Shown: positions 1 to 6,396 of the stretch, in pieces | How the letters are laid out: every line of letters begins with the position of its first letter | How positions within the stretch are numbered: position 1 is the first letter of the stretch | Assembly: GCA_900556535.1 (NCBI GenBank) | Contig: USPI01000033.1 | Coordinates: 1 to 10,891, forward strand | Length of the DNA stretch: 10,891 nucleotides | Direction of reading: 5' to 3' | DNA from: an uncultured Eubacteriales bacterium | Lineage (GTDB): Bacteria; Bacillota; Clostridia; Oscillospirales; Oscillospiraceae | Notes under the pieces: model-generated | The model's database searches: none | What the model saw: the letters and a program-made list of their open reading frames with translations, nothing else | What the model was told of the DNA's origin: nothing | Position numbers and translations under genes: made by a program

Positions 1-114
1 AATAAGGGCATCTTTTATGTAAAGAGCAGTTTCGGCCGGCTCAATGCCGCGTTTTAAGAATACCTCGCCCACCCGCTCGGGTCGGTGCGCCGCTATTTAA
101 ATTCAGTAAAATGA
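1..114 (+). other. Possible tail of an upstream gene; no confident gene
   Basis: In the frame starting at base 1, a short stretch reads to a TAA at 55-57, then stays open to a TGA at 112-114. That TGA overlaps the ATG of the next gene in an ATGA arrangement typical of translational coupling. The peptide between the two stops ends in SVRRYLNSVK, which looks protein-like but matches no family I recognise. Either an upstream gene ends at 55-57, or an upstream gene ending at 114 carries a nonsense change, or neither. I see no promoter here and no Shine-Dalgarno in front of the ATG at 111. Confidence 0.25.
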
Positions 115-824
115 GCAGAAAGCAGTTTACAAAAAAACATCAGAAGGCGCTCGGTCTCGCCGCGATAGCAATTGCGCTCATCGTCATGGGGCTCATAGGC
201 TGGCGCATCGGAGTGCCGCTTGTGAAGTTCGCCTCCGAGCCGGAGAAGTTCCGCGATTGGGTCAATTCGAGCGGGGCGCTCGGTAGGCTTGCCTATATCG
301 GCATGGTGATACTCCAGGTCGTTATTGCCGTGCTGCCGGGCGAGCCGTTTGAGATTGCGGCGGGCTATGCCTTCGGCGCGGTGGAGGGCTCGCTGTTGTG
401 CATCGCGGCGTCCACCCTCGGCAGCGTCATGGTGTTTTTGCTCGTGCGCCGCTTCGGAGTGCCGCTCGCGGAGGTGTTTTTCCCGCCCGAAAAGCTCAGC
501 CGCATCCGCTTTCTCAAAACAACGCCCAAGCGCAATTTGATATTCCTCATCATCTTTATGATACCCGGCACGCCGAAGGATCTGCTGTGCTATTTTGCGG
601 GGCTTACGGACATGCGGTTTTCGCTGTGGCTGATGATATGCTCACTGGGCAGACTGCCGTCTATCGTGACCTCGACGGTCGGCGGCGACGCTCTGGGCAC
701 GTCGAACTACTGGCTCGCGGGCGGTGTTTTCGCAGCAACATTCGTAATAAGCATCGCGGGACTTTGGATTTATGATCGGATATGCAAAAAGCACGGCGGC
801 GATCAGACCCATGAGGACGGTTAA
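111..824 (+). CDS. TVP38/TMEM64 family (DedA-like, VTT domain) membrane protein
   Basis: A 237-residue integral membrane protein of the TVP38/TMEM64 family, relatives of DedA proteins. The wider superfamily is linked to lipid scrambling or undecaprenyl-phosphate recycling and membrane homeostasis; the role of this member is unknown. There is an N-terminal membrane segment at about 14-36. The VTT core begins at about 58, with PGEPFEIAAGYAFG at 76-89, a glycine-containing helix at about 95-112, and the hallmark IPGTPKDLLCYFAGL at 151-165 followed by RLPS at 181-184. A last membrane helix lies at about 203-222, before a charged tail. Length is normal for the family. The ATG at 111 has no clear Shine-Dalgarno. 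It overlaps a TGA in another frame, so coupling to an upstream gene is possible. The same frame is open from position 6, so a start further upstream cannot be excluded. A hairpin terminator follows. Confidence 0.88.
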   Translation: MSRKQFTKKHQKALGLAAIAIALIVMGLIGWRIGVPLVKFASEPEKFRDWVNSSGALGRLAYIGMVILQVVIAVLPGEPFEIAAGYAFGAVEGSLLCIAASTLGSVMVFLLVRRFGVPLAEVFFPPEKLSRIRFLKTTPKRNLIFLIIFMIPGTPKDLLCYFAGLTDMRFSLWLMICSLGRLPSIVTSTVGGDALGTSNYWLAGGVFAATFVISIAGLWIYDRICKKHGGDQTHEDG

Positions 825-861
825 AAATGAGTTGAGCCTTTACAGGCTTTTCCGCCATGGA

Positions 862-898
862 AAAATCTCGGCAGCACGCTATGTGCCGCCGAGATTTT
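862..898. terminator. Bidirectional intrinsic terminator between convergent genes
   Basis: An 11-bp stem AAAATCTCGGC/GCCGAGATTTT (862-872 with 888-898) encloses one A/C mismatch, a 4-bp GCAC/GTGC extension and a 5-base loop. The A-rich left arm and T-rich right arm give a U-tract in either direction. It sits between the TVP38-family gene (stop at 824) and the convergent DUF1275 gene (stop at 904), so it probably ends both transcripts. Confidence 0.85.
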
Positions 899-903
899 GC
901 TAT

Positions 904-1578
904 TTATATATCTGCTTTTGCATCCTTTTCGCCGTCGACGAACATGACAATGAATGCGACCGTAAGCAGCACCGAGCTGCACAGTATCGCCTTCTCGTGC
1001 CAAAATCCGACCGCCTTGTTGCCGAGCACCGCGCCGAGAACGAAGCAGACTATGATCGCGTAGTACAGTGACGCACGAACCAGATGCTCGCGGTCGCGGT
1101 CACGGAAGTATTGGCAGACTGCCTGAGTTCCGCTGCGCATATTGCCGATGCACATGGTCGTTGCAATGCTGTTGCCGCGGATCTTGCGGAAGCTCTCGAC
1201 CTGAATTCCGCAGGCAAACGAGATGAGTGCGTTTGCGGGAAGATTGAGTGTGAGCGGAAAAAGCGCCACGAGCGCGAGTATCACGGCCTCGACCAAAACA
1301 GACACCTGCCGCCAGTGCAGCGTGCTTTTCCAGTGCATTCTGACAAGCTCCGCCGCCGCGATCCCGAGCACGAACGCGAGCACCGGCAGAAAATAGTGCA
1401 GTGCTCCGGCGAAATTGCCCTCGGAGAGATTGACCCCGAACAGCAGAATGTTTCCCGTCTGCGCGTTTGCGAAAACCTGATCGCGCTGTATGTATGAGTA
1501 TGCGTCCATGAAGCCGCCGGATACAGCCAAAAGCGCTCCGAGCCGTATGGACTCCGACATTTGTTTTGTGCTTTGCAT
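904..1578 (-). CDS. DUF1275 (YoaK) family membrane protein
   Basis: A 224-residue polytopic membrane protein of the YoaK/DUF1275 family, which has no established biochemical function. Family signatures seen: GGFMDAYSY at 21-29, FANAQTGN at 36-43, and GIQVESFRKIRGN at 124-136 followed by TTMCIGNMRSG at 140-150. Hydrophobic helices lie at about 12-28, 62-79, 93-112, 114-126, 169-187 and 197-214, and the C-terminus is short and charged. Length is typical. The ATG at 1578 follows an AAGAAGG-like ribosome site about 11 bases upstream; a second in-frame ATG six codons on is less well placed. The gene follows the isochorismatase-family gene but has its own strong promoter at 1662-1690. Its leader carries a hairpin. 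Confidence 0.88.
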   Translation of the reverse strand: MQSTKQMSESIRLGALLAVSGGFMDAYSYIQRDQVFANAQTGNILLFGVNLSEGNFAGALHYFLPVLAFVLGIAAAELVRMHWKSTLHWRQVSVLVEAVILALVALFPLTLNLPANALISFACGIQVESFRKIRGNSIATTMCIGNMRSGTQAVCQYFRDRDREHLVRASLYYAIIVCFVLGAVLGNKAVGFWHEKAILCSSVLLTVAFIVMFVDGEKDAKADI

Positions 1579-1599
1579 ATTGTGCCGTGCCTTCTTTAC

Positions 1600-1636
1600 G
1601 GTTTTGCCGCCCCTATCTCCGCGGCGTAATAAAACC
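1600..1636 (-). promoter_or_regulatory. Hairpin in the 5' leader of the DUF1275 gene
   Basis: An inverted repeat with outer arms GGTTTT/AAAACC (1600-1605 with 1631-1636) and inner arms GCCGC/GCGGC (1606-1610 with 1621-1625). A 10-base loop closes it, with a 5-base bulge on one side. In the minus-strand transcript it lies between the predicted start of transcription near 1655 and the ribosome site near 1590-1597. No run of U follows, so it does not look like a terminator. It could affect mRNA stability or translation. It matches no riboswitch I recognise. Confidence 0.4.
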
Positions 1637-1661
1637 TCGCTGTTTTTAAGCGAACGAACAT

Positions 1662-1690
1662 AGTATAATGCCGCAAATACGCAAAGTCAA
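1662..1690 (-). promoter_or_regulatory. Sigma-A type promoter of the DUF1275 gene
   Basis: On the minus strand, TTGACT (1685-1690) and TATACT (1662-1667) are separated by exactly 17 bases, giving 5 of 6 consensus matches in each box. Transcription should start near 1655, leaving a leader of about 77 bases. The promoter begins only 7 bases beyond the isochorismatase-family stop codon, with no terminator between. The DUF1275 gene may therefore be transcribed both alone and by read-through. Confidence 0.8.
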
Positions 1691-1696
1691 TAGGCT

Positions 1697-2272
1697 CTAC
1701 TCGGCTATGGAGGTCCAGTCTTTACTCGTCATTATTTTGGCGCCGATGCGCTGCATATCGGCGAGATTTGACTCCTGCACGGCGTCGCTCACGGACGAGG
1801 TGCAGTCGCTGAGGACGACGGCATCATAGTCGAGCGAGAGTGCGTCGTAGCAGGTCGTGCGGATGCAATTCGGCGTCGTCGTTCCGGCGATAACGACCGT
1901 CTGCACTCCGAGGCGGCGCAGCACAAGGTCGAGATTTGTCGCAAAAAACGCGGAAAAGCGCGGCTTTACGATAATTCTGTCCTTATCGAGCACCTCAAAC
2001 TCCTCGGGAAAGGCATCCGACAGCGACTCATCGCACACCTCCGACAGCGGTCTGCCGCCCTCGATCCAAAGCCTATGGCGCACCCTTTCGACGTCGGAGC
2101 CGTCGGCGCGGTAGTGGCGCACGGCGTACACGACGGGTATATCGTGCTCATGGCAGAAGCGTATCGTCTGCGCACACGCGGGTATGGTCGCGGCAGCGGA
2201 GGGGATGGTGATGGGCGAGGCGGGGTCAATAAACCCTCGCTGCATATCTATCATTATAAGAGCCGTCTTCAT
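1697..2272 (-). CDS. Isochorismatase-family cysteine hydrolase
   Basis: A 191-residue cytosolic alpha/beta hydrolase of the isochorismatase superfamily, which cleaves amide-type or related bonds through an Asp-Lys-Cys triad. The triad is visible: Asp9 in the opening strand (ALIMIDMQRGF), Lys103 (IVKPRFSAF) and Cys136 (TPNCIRTT). Before the cysteine is the VIAGTTT stretch, which usually holds the cis-peptide turn. The second-half motif SDCTSS is at 155-160. I do not see the Asp-x-His metal site of nicotinamidases, so a generic amidase, carbamoyl or ureido hydrolase is likelier than PncA; the substrate is unknown. The ATG at 2272 follows AAGGAG at 5 bases. It lies 14 bases behind the SLH-protein stop, so the two genes are almost certainly co-transcribed. 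Confidence 0.9.
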   Translation of the reverse strand: MKTALIMIDMQRGFIDPASPITIPSAAATIPACAQTIRFCHEHDIPVVYAVRHYRADGSDVERVRHRLWIEGGRPLSEVCDESLSDAFPEEFEVLDKDRIIVKPRFSAFFATNLDLVLRRLGVQTVVIAGTTTPNCIRTTCYDALSLDYDAVVLSDCTSSVSDAVQESNLADMQRIGAKIMTSKDWTSIAE

Positions 2273-2286
2273 ATTTTCTCCTTATA

Positions 2287-3300
2287 TCAATCAATTTGCG
2301 AAAGCACATCGTACATTTTCAGCAGCACGGTCGCGGACTCGGCGCGCGTTGCGGTGTTATCCGGACCGAAGCTGCCGTCGGGATAGCCGTTTATTATGCC
2401 GAGATTCGCCATCACGCTGACCGCCTCACGATAGCACGGCAAGACGCGGGCGCTGTCGGAAAACCTCACGTTCTCCCGCTTGAGCTGCGGATCTATCCCA
2501 CCCATGAGCGCGTCCATAAGGCGGCAGGCAAACGCCGCCATCTGCGCACGGGATATCTCCTCGTTCGGGCGGAAGGTATTGTCCTCGTAGCCCGCGATCA
2601 CGCCCGTGGAAACGCCGAACCTGACTGCGGCGGCATAGCAGCCGGCAATTTGATCGGCATCGGCAAAATGCAGGTCGCAGCTCGATCTCGGGCAGCCGCA
2701 CAGGTTATAAAGCATCGCAACAAACTGCGCTCTCGTCACCTCGTCATTCGGCTTGAAGCTGCCGTCCGTGTGACCGTTTACGATGCCGAGGGCGTAGCAG
2801 GAGACGACGCTGTCGTGATACCAGCCCTGCACGTCGGAAAACGGGTCGGACGGGTCGGCAAAATACAGCCTTGCACTGCGCAGGCCGTTATCCTTTCCGA
2901 CTCCGCCGCTGAAGCTTACGTTTTCTCGCCACTGTCTGAGCGAGCCGGCATAGTAAATGCTCTCAAGCGCGGGGCAATCGGCAAAGGCGCTGTCGGAAAT
3001 GCCCCGAAGCGACACGGGAAGCTCCGCACTGCGCAGTCCGCCGCAGCCGGAGAACACGTTTTCCCCGAGCACCGTTACGCCCTCGCGCACGACCGCGCGC
3101 TCTACGCCCTGCCTTTCCGCACTCCACGGAGCGCCGCCCGGCTCAAAATCATAGGTTGCGCCGCTGCCCTCAAGCGTCAGCACTTCTCCGTCGAGCTCCC
3201 AGCTCACACTCTCCCCCGCATCGTCATTATCCGCCGCCGCGCCCACCGTCAAAAGCAGGCTCAAGGCAAGCAGCAGACTCGGCATCCTTCTTTTCATCAT
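2287..3300 (-). CDS. Exported SLH-domain protein with BspA-like leucine-rich repeats
   Basis: A 337-residue predicted surface protein. A signal peptide covers about 1-23 (basic start, hydrophobic core, GAAA-type cleavage region). A short beta-rich stretch and one or two BspA/LRR_5-type repeats span about 65-125 (for example VFSGCGGLRSAELP and AFADCPALESIYYAG). Three S-layer homology domains follow, at about 154-196, 211-257 and 280-326. Each carries a GxxNGxxDGxF- or GxxxGYxDNxF-like turn and a TRAQ, SRAQ or TRAE motif. SLH domains normally bind pyruvylated wall polymer and hold a protein on the cell surface. The LRR part may bind a ligand but is very short. Nine cysteines lie in the mature part, unusual for an exported Gram-positive protein. 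Two adjacent ATGs (3300 and 3297) can serve as start; the ribosome site, a GGGGATGAG stretch, is mediocre. Confidence 0.87.
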   Translation of the reverse strand: MMKRRMPSLLLALSLLLTVGAAADNDDAGESVSWELDGEVLTLEGSGATYDFEPGGAPWSAERQGVERAVVREGVTVLGENVFSGCGGLRSAELPVSLRGISDSAFADCPALESIYYAGSLRQWRENVSFSGGVGKDNGLRSARLYFADPSDPFSDVQGWYHDSVVSCYALGIVNGHTDGSFKPNDEVTRAQFVAMLYNLCGCPRSSCDLHFADADQIAGCYAAAVRFGVSTGVIAGYEDNTFRPNEEISRAQMAAFACRLMDALMGGIDPQLKRENVRFSDSARVLPCYREAVSVMANLGIINGYPDGSFGPDNTATRAESATVLLKMYDVLSQID

Positions 3301-3332
3301 ATCTCATCCCCAAGCTTTCTGCGTATTTATTT

Positions 3333-3361
3333 ATTATATCACTGCCCGAAGCGCCTGAAAA
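3333..3361 (-). promoter_or_regulatory. Probable promoter of the SLH-protein / hydrolase operon
   Basis: On the minus strand a perfect TATAAT (3333-3338) lies 17 bases from a weak -35 box, TTTTCA (3356-3361, 4 of 6 matches). Transcription should start near 3326, about 25 bases ahead of the ATG. The -35 box sits in one arm of a perfect 7-bp inverted repeat (3356-3374), which might be a binding site. Confidence 0.55.
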
Positions 3362-3374
3362 CTCAGCGTTTTCA
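3356..3374. repeat. 7-bp inverted repeat overlapping the SLH promoter -35 region
   Basis: TGAAAAC (3356-3362) and GTTTTCA (3368-3374) are perfectly complementary arms around a 5-base spacer. The left arm contains the -35 box of the leftward promoter. The position suits a repressor or activator site, but no regulator can be named. It is not followed by a U-tract suited to a terminator in either direction. Confidence 0.4.
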
Positions 3375-3450
3375 ACAAATCACGGCCTCTGTTTTCGACA
3401 TTTGGCGCAGTTTGCAGGCAAGCGAAGCGGACGGATTTATAACACTTTGA

Positions 3451-3479
3451 TTGACTTATAGGCTCTTTGCCAATATAAT
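3451..3479 (+). promoter_or_regulatory. Strong sigma-A promoter of the DUF5058-M20 operon
   Basis: TTGACT (3451-3456) and TATAAT (3474-3479) are separated by exactly 17 bases: one mismatch in the -35 box and none in the -10 box. Transcription should start near 3486, giving a leader of about 26 bases. An AAGGAG ribosome site lies at 3497-3502, 9 bases before the ATG. The near-consensus boxes and short leader suggest high, largely constitutive expression. The stretch 3375-3450 upstream shows no further element I can support. Confidence 0.85.
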
Positions 3480-3511
3480 GTTAAGCAGCTAACAAAAAGG
3501 AGAAATAGTTT

Positions 3512-4267
3512 ATGAACATTCTATCGCTGCTTAACAGCGCACCGGTGTATGCCATATGCGGAGGGATCGTCGCCTTCGTTGCAGTGGTCTGCATCGTATT
3601 CATGGTCAGAGCTTACCGTGCGGGGCTCGCGATCGGCATCGACAAGATCAAGCTCAGGCGCACGATCACGGCCAGCGCGACATTTTCGCTGCTGCCGAGC
3701 GTCGGCATCCTGCTTGGCGTCATCGCCCTTTCGGGCAGCCTCGGCACTCCGTGGCCCTGGCTGAGACTTTCGGTCGTCGGCGCACTGCACTATGAGACGC
3801 AGGTCGCACAGGCTGCCGCGGAGCAGGTCGGTATGTCCTCGCTGTCGGCTGCGGAAATGACCCCCTCGGGCTTTGCCACCATCGCGCTTTTGATGAGCGT
3901 TTGCATCATATGGGGTATGCTGCTTTCGATATTCTTCAACAAGCGCTACCTCGACCGCCTCGGCAGCGGCAAGAAGAGCTCCGGCGGCGGCGCGGGCTTC
4001 GGCGACAGCGCCATGACCGCAATGTTTATCGGTCTGGTTTCTGCATACATCGGCAGCTACGTCGGCGGCTTCGTATCCGGCGGCGGGCAGCTCTTTTCCT
4101 TCTCGGGAAGCCTTCTTCCCATGTTCGTGGTCCTCGTGTCCGGTCTCGTGATGGCGCTCTTCGTCTACCTCGCGGAGAAGAAAAATCTTGCATGGGTCGA
4201 GAGCTTTTCGATCGCCGGCAGTATGCTCATCGGCATGACCGCGGCGGTTCTGGTCAAGCTTATATAA
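3512..4267 (+). CDS. DUF5058 family integral membrane protein
   Basis: A 251-residue polytopic membrane protein that I recognise as DUF5058, a family of unknown function common in Firmicutes. Likely membrane helices are at about 12-33, 55-76, 121-142, 168-188, 197-220 and 231-249. The family-typical stretch is LPSVGILLG (61-69) followed by PWPWLRLSVVGALHYE (80-95). A second conserved patch is MTPSGFATIALLMS (116-129). A glycine- and lysine-rich hydrophilic loop at 151-164 separates the two halves. The ATG has a strong ribosome site and a near-consensus promoter. The gene opens a three-gene operon with a second membrane protein, 12 bases on, and an M20 peptidase. This context suggests one subunit of a transporter for a peptide or acylated amino acid. 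That function is inference. Confidence 0.82.
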   Translation: MNILSLLNSAPVYAICGGIVAFVAVVCIVFMVRAYRAGLAIGIDKIKLRRTITASATFSLLPSVGILLGVIALSGSLGTPWPWLRLSVVGALHYETQVAQAAAEQVGMSSLSAAEMTPSGFATIALLMSVCIIWGMLLSIFFNKRYLDRLGSGKKSSGGGAGFGDSAMTAMFIGLVSAYIGSYVGGFVSGGGQLFSFSGSLLPMFVVLVSGLVMALFVYLAEKKNLAWVESFSIAGSMLIGMTAAVLVKLI

Positions 4268-4272
4268 GGAGG
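4268..4272 (+). promoter_or_regulatory. Strong ribosome-binding site of the second membrane-protein gene
   Basis: TAAGGAGG runs from the stop codon of the DUF5058 gene into the 12-base gap and lies 7 bases before the ATG at 4280. Sharing bases with the stop codon ties translation of the two membrane proteins together, as expected for partners made in similar amounts. Confidence 0.75.
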
Positions 4273-4279
4273 CTTCAAT

Positions 4280-4954
4280 ATGAATAACGATTACTTTGAA
4301 AGCTATAATAAGCGCACACATATCATCGGCCGCGCAAGCTGCGCGATCGTGCTCATCTCGCTCGTTGCGGCTCCGTTTGTCATCGGCAAGTACCTCGGCG
4401 CAATGCCCGATATCGGCGCGGCGGCAAGGGCGTTCCTGTCCGTCGGTCTTGTTTGGCTCGTCGGCAGCGTCGTCGAATTTCTCGTCTACACCCCCATGCT
4501 CGGCGCGGGCGGCGGCTACCTTGCCTTCATAACGGGTAACCTTATCAACATGAAGATCCCCTGCGCGGTCAACGCCCGTGATATAGTCGGCGCAAAAACC
4601 GGCACTCCCGAAAACGAGATCGTTTCGACGCTGTCCATCGCCACCTCGGCACTGGTCACGATAGTCGTTCTCGCGCTCGGCGTTGCGCTGCTCGTTCCCC
4701 TGCAGCCCATCCTCCAGAGCCCCACGCTCCAGCCTGCGTTTGAAAACGTCGTGCCGGCGCTGTTCGGTGCAATGGCGTACAAGTATTTCCGCGGAAACAT
4801 GAAGATAGCCGCGGCTCCGCTTATCGTCATGAGCGTGCTGTTCATTCTCGTCCCCTCCCTCACGGGATCGACGAGCTTTATGATAATCCCCGCCGGTGCG
4901 ATCGCGATCGGCATAGCATACGTATTCTACAAGAAAGCCGGTACTGATAAATGA
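4280..4954 (+). CDS. Polytopic membrane protein, likely partner of the DUF5058 protein
   Basis: A 224-residue membrane protein that I cannot place in a named family with confidence. Hydrophobic helices are at about 18-38, 49-70, 117-140, 151-168, 175-192 and 198-217. The most distinctive part is between helices 2 and 3: Glu66 within the membrane, then YTPMLGAGGGYLAFITGN (70-87), then KIPCAVNARD (92-101). This glycine-rich, weakly hydrophobic stretch could be a re-entrant loop or a substrate site. The next helix begins in a polar patch, ENEIVSTLS. The gene sits 12 bases behind the DUF5058 gene with an excellent ribosome site, and its stop overlaps the M20 peptidase start. A two-subunit transporter or channel with the DUF5058 protein is the simplest reading, but this is inference from order and spacing. 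Confidence 0.75.
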   Translation: MNNDYFESYNKRTHIIGRASCAIVLISLVAAPFVIGKYLGAMPDIGAAARAFLSVGLVWLVGSVVEFLVYTPMLGAGGGYLAFITGNLINMKIPCAVNARDIVGAKTGTPENEIVSTLSIATSALVTIVVLALGVALLVPLQPILQSPTLQPAFENVVPALFGAMAYKYFRGNMKIAAAPLIVMSVLFILVPSLTGSTSFMIIPAGAIAIGIAYVFYKKAGTDK

Positions 4955-6387
4955 AAAAAGCTAAATTTATGATCCCCGCGGCAGCTCTCGCACTGCCCGC
5001 AGCAGCCGTCGTGCGCACTCTTCTCACGCCGAACAAGGTCTCGGGCTACCACGCGCCCGAGGCGGGCGAATATGCCCTTGAGCTTGCAAACAAGCTCGCC
5101 GAGATGGTCCGCTATGAGACCGTTTCCTACGCAAACGTCGACAGCAGCGAGAAATTTCTCGGCTTCCACAAGGTGCTTGAGGAGCTTTTCCCGCTCGTTC
5201 ACGAGAAGCTTGAAAAGACCGTCATCGACGGAAACCTTCTGTATCTCTGGAAGGGCAGCAGCGACGGTGCTCCGATACTGCTCATGAGCCATCAGGACGT
5301 CGTTCCCGCAGAGGGCAAATGGGAGCACGAGCCGTTCGGCGGCGAAATTGCTGAGGGCAAGGTCTGGGGCCGCGGTACGGCAGACACCAAGGCATCCGTC
5401 ATGGCGTTCTTCCAGGCCGTCGAGGAGCTTCTCAAGGAGGGCTACACCCCCAAGTGCGACGTTTATCTTGCCTCCTCCTGCACGGAGGAATGGGCGGGTG
5501 ACGGCGCTCCGAAGCTCGTAAAGGAGCTGCAAAGACGCGGCGTTGAGCTGTTTCTGCTCTGCGATGAGGGCGGCGGCATAATCACCGAGCCCATCCCCGG
5601 CATCAAGGGCAACTTCGCAATGGTCGGCGTTTTCGAAAAGGGCAAGGGCGACGTTAAATTCACCGCCCGCTCCACCGGCGGCCACGCAAGCGCACCGTCG
5701 AGAAACAGCCCCATCGCGCGCCTTGCCTCCTTCGTCAATGACATCGAAACTCACTGCTACTTTAAGCGCGAGTTCCCGCGCGAGGTATCGGAAATGTTTA
5801 ATAGCCTCGCGCCCTACGCCGCTTTCCCCTACAAGCTCATCATGGGCAATCTCTGGCTGTTCGCGCCCATTCTTAAGCCCGTTATCGGCAGACTGAGCGC
5901 ACAGGCCGGCGCGATGCTCCAGACCACCATGGCGTTCACCATGCAGTCCGGCTCGGACGCCTGCAACGTAATCCCACAGGAGGCCAGCGTGAGCGCGAAT
6001 ATGCGCTTTATCCCCCACCAGGGCGAGAAGGAGAGCCTTGAGATAGTCAGAAAGCTCGCCGACAAACACGGCCTTGAGATGGAGGTCATCCACTCGAACG
6101 ACTACACGGAGTCTGTTGATATTGACGGCGCCGCCTTTAAGCAGATCGAAAGCGTTATAAGCAAGACCTTCCCCGGACTTCCCGTGAGCCCTTATGTCAT
6201 GACCGGCGCGACCGACGCGCAGTTCTATCAGCCCGTCTGCAAAAACTGCATCCGCTTTGCCCCCGTCATTTTCGGCGCAGAGCAGCTTGCCGGTATGCAC
6301 GGCCTGAACGAGAACATCGAATACAACTGCCTGCCCGGTGCGGTGAGCTTCTACAAAAACCTCATCCGCGCTCAGGAGGACAGATAA
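4951..6387 (+). CDS. M20 family metallopeptidase, carboxypeptidase S / PM20D1 type
   Basis: A 478-residue zinc-dependent hydrolase of family M20, cutting C-terminal amino acids, dipeptides or N-acyl amino acids. Conserved residues are all present: His114 and the nearby Asp116 (MSHQDVVP), bridging Asp145 (WGRGTADTK), Glu179 and Glu180 (CTEEWAGDGA), Asp205 (LLCDEGGG) and His450 (GMHGLNENI). The inserted dimerisation domain covers about 222-380 and contains STGGHAS (241-247). The motif set resembles yeast carboxypeptidase S and animal PM20D1. Residues 1-25 are basic then hydrophobic (KKAKFMIPAAALALPAAAVV), suggesting a signal anchor or signal peptide. The ATG overlaps the preceding stop by 4 bases (ATGA), so it is translationally coupled to the membrane proteins. 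Tandem TAA stops and a strong terminator follow. The substrate cannot be read from sequence. Confidence 0.92.
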   Translation: MKKAKFMIPAAALALPAAAVVRTLLTPNKVSGYHAPEAGEYALELANKLAEMVRYETVSYANVDSSEKFLGFHKVLEELFPLVHEKLEKTVIDGNLLYLWKGSSDGAPILLMSHQDVVPAEGKWEHEPFGGEIAEGKVWGRGTADTKASVMAFFQAVEELLKEGYTPKCDVYLASSCTEEWAGDGAPKLVKELQRRGVELFLLCDEGGGIITEPIPGIKGNFAMVGVFEKGKGDVKFTARSTGGHASAPSRNSPIARLASFVNDIETHCYFKREFPREVSEMFNSLAPYAAFPYKLIMGNLWLFAPILKPVIGRLSAQAGAMLQTTMAFTMQSGSDACNVIPQEASVSANMRFIPHQGEKESLEIVRKLADKHGLEMEVIHSNDYTESVDIDGAAFKQIESVISKTFPGLPVSPYVMTGATDAQFYQPVCKNCIRFAPVIFGAEQLAGMHGLNENIEYNCLPGAVSFYKNLIRAQEDR

Positions 6388-6396
6388 TAAACTCAG

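Noticed and set aside
1600..1660. Riboswitch or attenuator ahead of the DUF1275 gene
   Set aside because: The leader has a hairpin but no known aptamer core and no terminator with a U-tract, so only a plain hairpin is reported.
1697..2272. Nicotinamidase (pncA) assignment for the isochorismatase-family gene
   Set aside because: The Asp-Lys-Cys triad is present, but the Asp-x-His and further His metal ligands of nicotinamidases are not seen at the expected place.
2296..3450. Open frame of 384 codons on the plus strand opposite the SLH gene
   Set aside because: The opposite strand has a signal peptide and three SLH domains; this frame has no motifs and runs through the divergent promoter.
3521..4321. 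Open frame of 266 codons on the minus strand opposite the DUF5058 gene
   Set aside because: Charged low-complexity composition; the plus strand has the promoter, ribosome site and coherent membrane helices.
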